A stretch of 64,000 nt of DNA from Actinophytocola sp035995025 (GTDB lineage Bacteria > Actinomycetota > Actinomycetes > Mycobacteriales > Pseudonocardiaceae). The stretch is from positions 1 through 64,000 of the forward strand of contig DASYKY010000124.1 of assembly GCA_035995025.1 (NCBI GenBank). The letters run 5' to 3'. A model generated the notes under the pieces. The model was not told where the DNA came from. It searched no databases and was given only the letters and a program-made list of their open reading frames with translations. Of this stretch, positions 61,738 to 64,000 are shown piece after piece. Every line of letters starts with the position of its first letter. Position 1 is the stretch's first letter. Both the position numbers and the translations under genes were made by a program.

Positions 61738-63369
61738 TCACCCCTCGGTCAAGGTGATCGTCGCCAGCCGGTTCAGCCGGGGCGGCCCGTCCGCGGTGGG
61801 CTCGGCGCGCTCCACGGCCATCTCCGCCCGGCGGCCCCGGGTGCGCAGGAGCGCTATCGCGTTGCCGAAGTACGGGCCGGTCACCTTCGTCCACGAGACC
61901 GGCATCGGCTCGATGTGCCGGGAGCGGAAAGCCAGCCATCGCAGCACGGCCGCCACCGGCCGCCACCACGCGATCGTGAACAGCGGGCGCAGGTAGCGCG
62001 GCACCTGGTTGTGCACCGGCGAGCAGGTCAGCTGGTACACCGCCGCGCGCACCTGCTCCGGGAACGCCGCGCGCGCGGCGTACACGTGGTGCACGTCGCC
62101 GGACAGCACGCACACGCTGGCCGCGTCGCCCTTCGCGATGCGCAGGATCAGCCGCGCCAGCCGGTCCGACGAGGCGCGGAACGACGGCCAGTGCTCGAGG
62201 TCGGCGGCCTGCCGCAGCTTCTCCGCCAGCCGCCCGCGCCACCCGGGCAGCCGGCAGGCGACCTCGTTCATCGACTGGATGTGGCTGATCGCGTGCGGCA
62301 TCAGCCACGGCAGCGACGAGCCGATCAGCAGGTGGTCGTAGCGGCCGTCGGCGTGCTTCTCGATCCACTCGAACTCGCTGTCGCCGACCATCGCGCGGGT
62401 GCCGCCGGACAGGATGCGCCCGGCGCGGGTGTCGATCACCAGCAGCCGCACGTTGCCGAAGTCGCGCCGGTAGCTCCACCGGGTGCCCTTGCGCCCGTTG
62501 ACCTCCTGCCGGGCGCGGCCGGCGAAGTCACGCAGGATGTCCGCCGCGTCGCCGTCGCGGCCGACCTCGAGCACCTTGCCGTAGATCTCCTCGTCCTCGA
62601 GGTCGGCCGGGCCGAGGTTGCCGAGGTGCTGGTAGATCCAGTACGTCGCGAGGGCGTCGCGCTCGCGGGTGGGCCACCAGCTCGTTCGTTCCTTCTCGTC
62701 CCGCCAGGTCTGCGAGGTGTTCCAGTCGTCGCGCACGTCGTGGTCGTCGAAGATCATCGACGTCGGCACGGTCGACATCAGCCAGCGCACCAGTGGCACG
62801 GACCAGGACTCGTGGTAGAGCCGGGTGTACTCCTCGAAGTCGGCGACCTCGCCCCCGGGCGGCCGGTCGAGGCCGCGCCGGCGGGAGATCCACTCTCGCG
62901 TCGCCTTCGTCGTCTCGTCCGCGTACACCTGGTCCCCGACGAGGAAGAGCGAGTCCGGCCAGTCGCGCTCGTCCTCGGTGCGCATCCGCGCGGCGTACGC
63001 GGTGAGCGCGTCCGGGCCGATCGTGCGCCGCTCGGCCGGGTCGGCCGAGTCCGGCATCCGGCACGAGCCGAACGCCATCACGAACGCCGGGTCGCCGCCC
63101 TCGGGGAAGGTGCGGACGCGGCTGGGCGGCAGGTCGCTCTCCGGCGGCGGCCACGCCGTCGTGCCGTCGAGCGCCACCTCGTACGGCGTGCTGGTGCCCG
63201 GCTCGAGCCCGGTGACCACGACGAGCGCGTAGTAGTGGCCGGCGACGTGGAACGTGTGCGCCGAGCAGCCGGCGACCTCGACCGTGCACGGACCGTCCGT
63301 CTCCACCCACACCGTCGCCGAGTTCGTGTCCACGTGCCGCAGCAGCGGGCCGAGCAACAGTTCGGGCAT
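61738..63369 (-). CDS. PhoD-like alkaline phosphatase/phosphodiesterase
   Basis: From ATG 63369 the product is 543 residues. The N-terminal part is Fn3-like (LLRHVDTNSATVWVETDGP, VVVTGLEPGTSTPYEV). The metallophosphatase core has FGSCRMPDS, LFLVGDQVYADET, MIFDDHDVRDDWN and VLSGDVHHVY, all metal-binding positions of the PhoD superfamily. No export signal is visible, which is unusual because secreted PhoD is common. With the PhoX-like gene it suggests use of organic phosphate. Confidence 0.9.
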   Translation of the reverse strand: MPELLLGPLLRHVDTNSATVWVETDGPCTVEVAGCSAHTFHVAGHYYALVVVTGLEPGTSTPYEVALDGTTAWPPPESDLPPSRVRTFPEGGDPAFVMAFGSCRMPDSADPAERRTIGPDALTAYAARMRTEDERDWPDSLFLVGDQVYADETTKATREWISRRRGLDRPPGGEVADFEEYTRLYHESWSVPLVRWLMSTVPTSMIFDDHDVRDDWNTSQTWRDEKERTSWWPTRERDALATYWIYQHLGNLGPADLEDEEIYGKVLEVGRDGDAADILRDFAGRARQEVNGRKGTRWSYRRDFGNVRLLVIDTRAGRILSGGTRAMVGDSEFEWIEKHADGRYDHLLIGSSLPWLMPHAISHIQSMNEVACRLPGWRGRLAEKLRQAADLEHWPSFRASSDRLARLILRIAKGDAASVCVLSGDVHHVYAARAAFPEQVRAAVYQLTCSPVHNQVPRYLRPLFTIAWWRPVAAVLRWLAFRSRHIEPMPVSWTKVTGPYFGNAIALLRTRGRRAEMAVERAEPTADGPPRLNRLATITLTEG

Positions 63370-63478
63370 CGGTCTCCTCGGGATCCGCGGCACGACAACC
63401 CGTGCCACGCGGTGTCGGTGTAGCCCAATAGGGTGTCGCTCACCCGAGTCTCCCACCGCGGAAGGAGTGGTGCCCGCG

Positions 63479-64000
63479 ATGACCGAGGTTCTCGAGCTCC
63501 GGCAGTACACCCTGCGCCCGGGCAAGCGAGACACGCTGATCGACCTGTTCGACGGCGCGCTCGCCGAGCCGCAGGAGGCCGTCGGAATGCGCCTGTACGG
63601 GCAGTTCCGGGACCTCGACGACGACGACCGGTTCGTGTGGCTGCGCGGCTTCCCGGACATGGCGGCCCGGGCCGAGGCGCTCGGTGCGTTCTACGGCGGC
63701 CCGGTCTGGCGTGCGCACCGCGAGGCCGCGAACGAGACGATGGTGGACAGCGACGACGTCCTGCTGCTGCACCCGGTGGCCGGGGACACCGGCTTCGACC
63801 TCCCGGGGGACATGCCGGACAACCTGCCGTCCTCGCTGGTGACCGTGACGCTCTACCATCTGCCGCCGCACGCGGGTGACGAGTTCGCCGACCTGTTCGT
63901 CGGCGAGGTGCGCCCGCTGCTGGCCGACCTCGGCGCGCCGCCGCTGGCCTGCCTGCGGACCGAGCACAGCGAGAACAACTACCCCGCGCTGCCCGTGCGG
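63479..64000 (+). CDS. NIPSNAP-family protein (3' end outside window)
   Basis: ATG 63479 has GAAGGAG upstream. The frame is open to the window end, giving 174 residues. The NIPSNAP/Dabb-like ferredoxin fold is seen in EVLELRQYTLRPGKRDTLI and RFVWLRGFPDMAARAEALGAFYGGPVWRAHREAAN, and a second copy begins at SSLVTVTLYHLPPHAGDEF. The family includes uncharacterised monooxygenase-like proteins. The gene diverges from the PhoD gene. Confidence 0.85.
   Translation, partial: MTEVLELRQYTLRPGKRDTLIDLFDGALAEPQEAVGMRLYGQFRDLDDDDRFVWLRGFPDMAARAEALGAFYGGPVWRAHREAANETMVDSDDVLLLHPVAGDTGFDLPGDMPDNLPSSLVTVTLYHLPPHAGDEFADLFVGEVRPLLADLGAPPLACLRTEHSENNYPALPVR

Overview
The window is high-GC DNA with frequent GTG/TTG starts, overlapping genes and little spacer. 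Mycothiol synthesis (mshB), GpgS, LpqW-like and F420/PPOX-type genes, XRE-DUF397 pairs and IdeR/DtxR-type iron-box sequence all point to an actinobacterium. The gene content fits Pseudonocardiales (Amycolatopsis and relatives); genus cannot be decided from the sequence alone. Much of the window follows, in shuffled blocks, two mycobacterial neighbourhoods that I recall from M. tuberculosis H37Rv. One is Rv1084-Rv1086, Rv1095, Rv1098c-Rv1100 (thioredoxin-domain protein, hemolysin III, Z-prenyltransferase, phoH2, fum, glpX, DUF4245). The other is Rv1165-Rv1210 (typA, lpqW, mshB, fdxC, dapC, dapD, dapE, LOG protein, folP2, gpgS, Rv1209, tagA).

Layout. 1-8 kb: partial DUF255 protein, a degenerate repeat region, a ribbon-helix-helix-like protein, a frameshifted acetyltransferase, a P-loop kinase, PPOX and VOC proteins, hemolysin III, CoA-binding protein, cis-prenyltransferase and a small secreted protein. 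8.5-17.7 kb: PhoH2, DUF998 membrane protein, GuaB1, ATP-dependent ligase, an XRE/DUF397 module with a divergent small ORF, a MerR-PP2C fusion and a pentapeptide-repeat membrane protein. 17.7-29 kb: FumC, ferredoxin-NADP reductase-like protein, acetyltransferase, two tandem L,D-transpeptidases (one frameshifted in its signal peptide), secreted trypsin-like protease, GlpX, DUF4245, then the Tag/DivIVA-like/GpgS/FolP2 operon and a LOG-family protein. 29-36.5 kb: lysine/DAP genes (dapE, dapD, dapC), with an ECF sigma factor and its partner inserted between dapE and dapD, a CHAD protein, ferredoxin and mshB. 36.5-43.3 kb: a peptide ABC transporter operon with an extra DppB-type permease. 43.8-49 kb: LpqW-like lipoprotein, TypA, a short iron-box/Cys-rich protein gene, and trpS behind a Trp leader-peptide attenuator. 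49-55.2 kb: a two-component system with a Nudix fusion, diverging from a LolA-like protein plus ABC exporter; four TCTCAG boxes lie between. 55.2-56.3 kb: a 1.1 kb array of 17-bp dyads. 56.3-60.2 kb: thiamine transporter thiBPQ under a TPP riboswitch. 60.2-64 kb: pterin carbinolamine dehydratase, PhoX and PhoD phosphatases, and a truncated NIPSNAP-family gene.

The main regulatory stories are: (i) thiamine sensing by the TPP riboswitch ahead of thiB; (ii) tryptophan starvation read by an MW-W leader ahead of trpS, downstream of an iron-box-controlled small gene with no obvious terminator between them; (iii) an envelope-type two-component system whose probable operators sit between its own promoter and that of the LolA-like/ABC operon; (iv) an ECF factor with a plausible autoregulated promoter.

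No rRNA, tRNA, insertion sequence, prophage or CRISPR array was recognised. The most unusual unexplained sequence is the 17-bp dyad array at 55.2-56.3 kb. Next come the two dispersed repeats carrying paired exact DnaA-box sequences (20.7 kb and 29.0 kb) and the iron-box/Cys-rich/attenuator/trpS layout.
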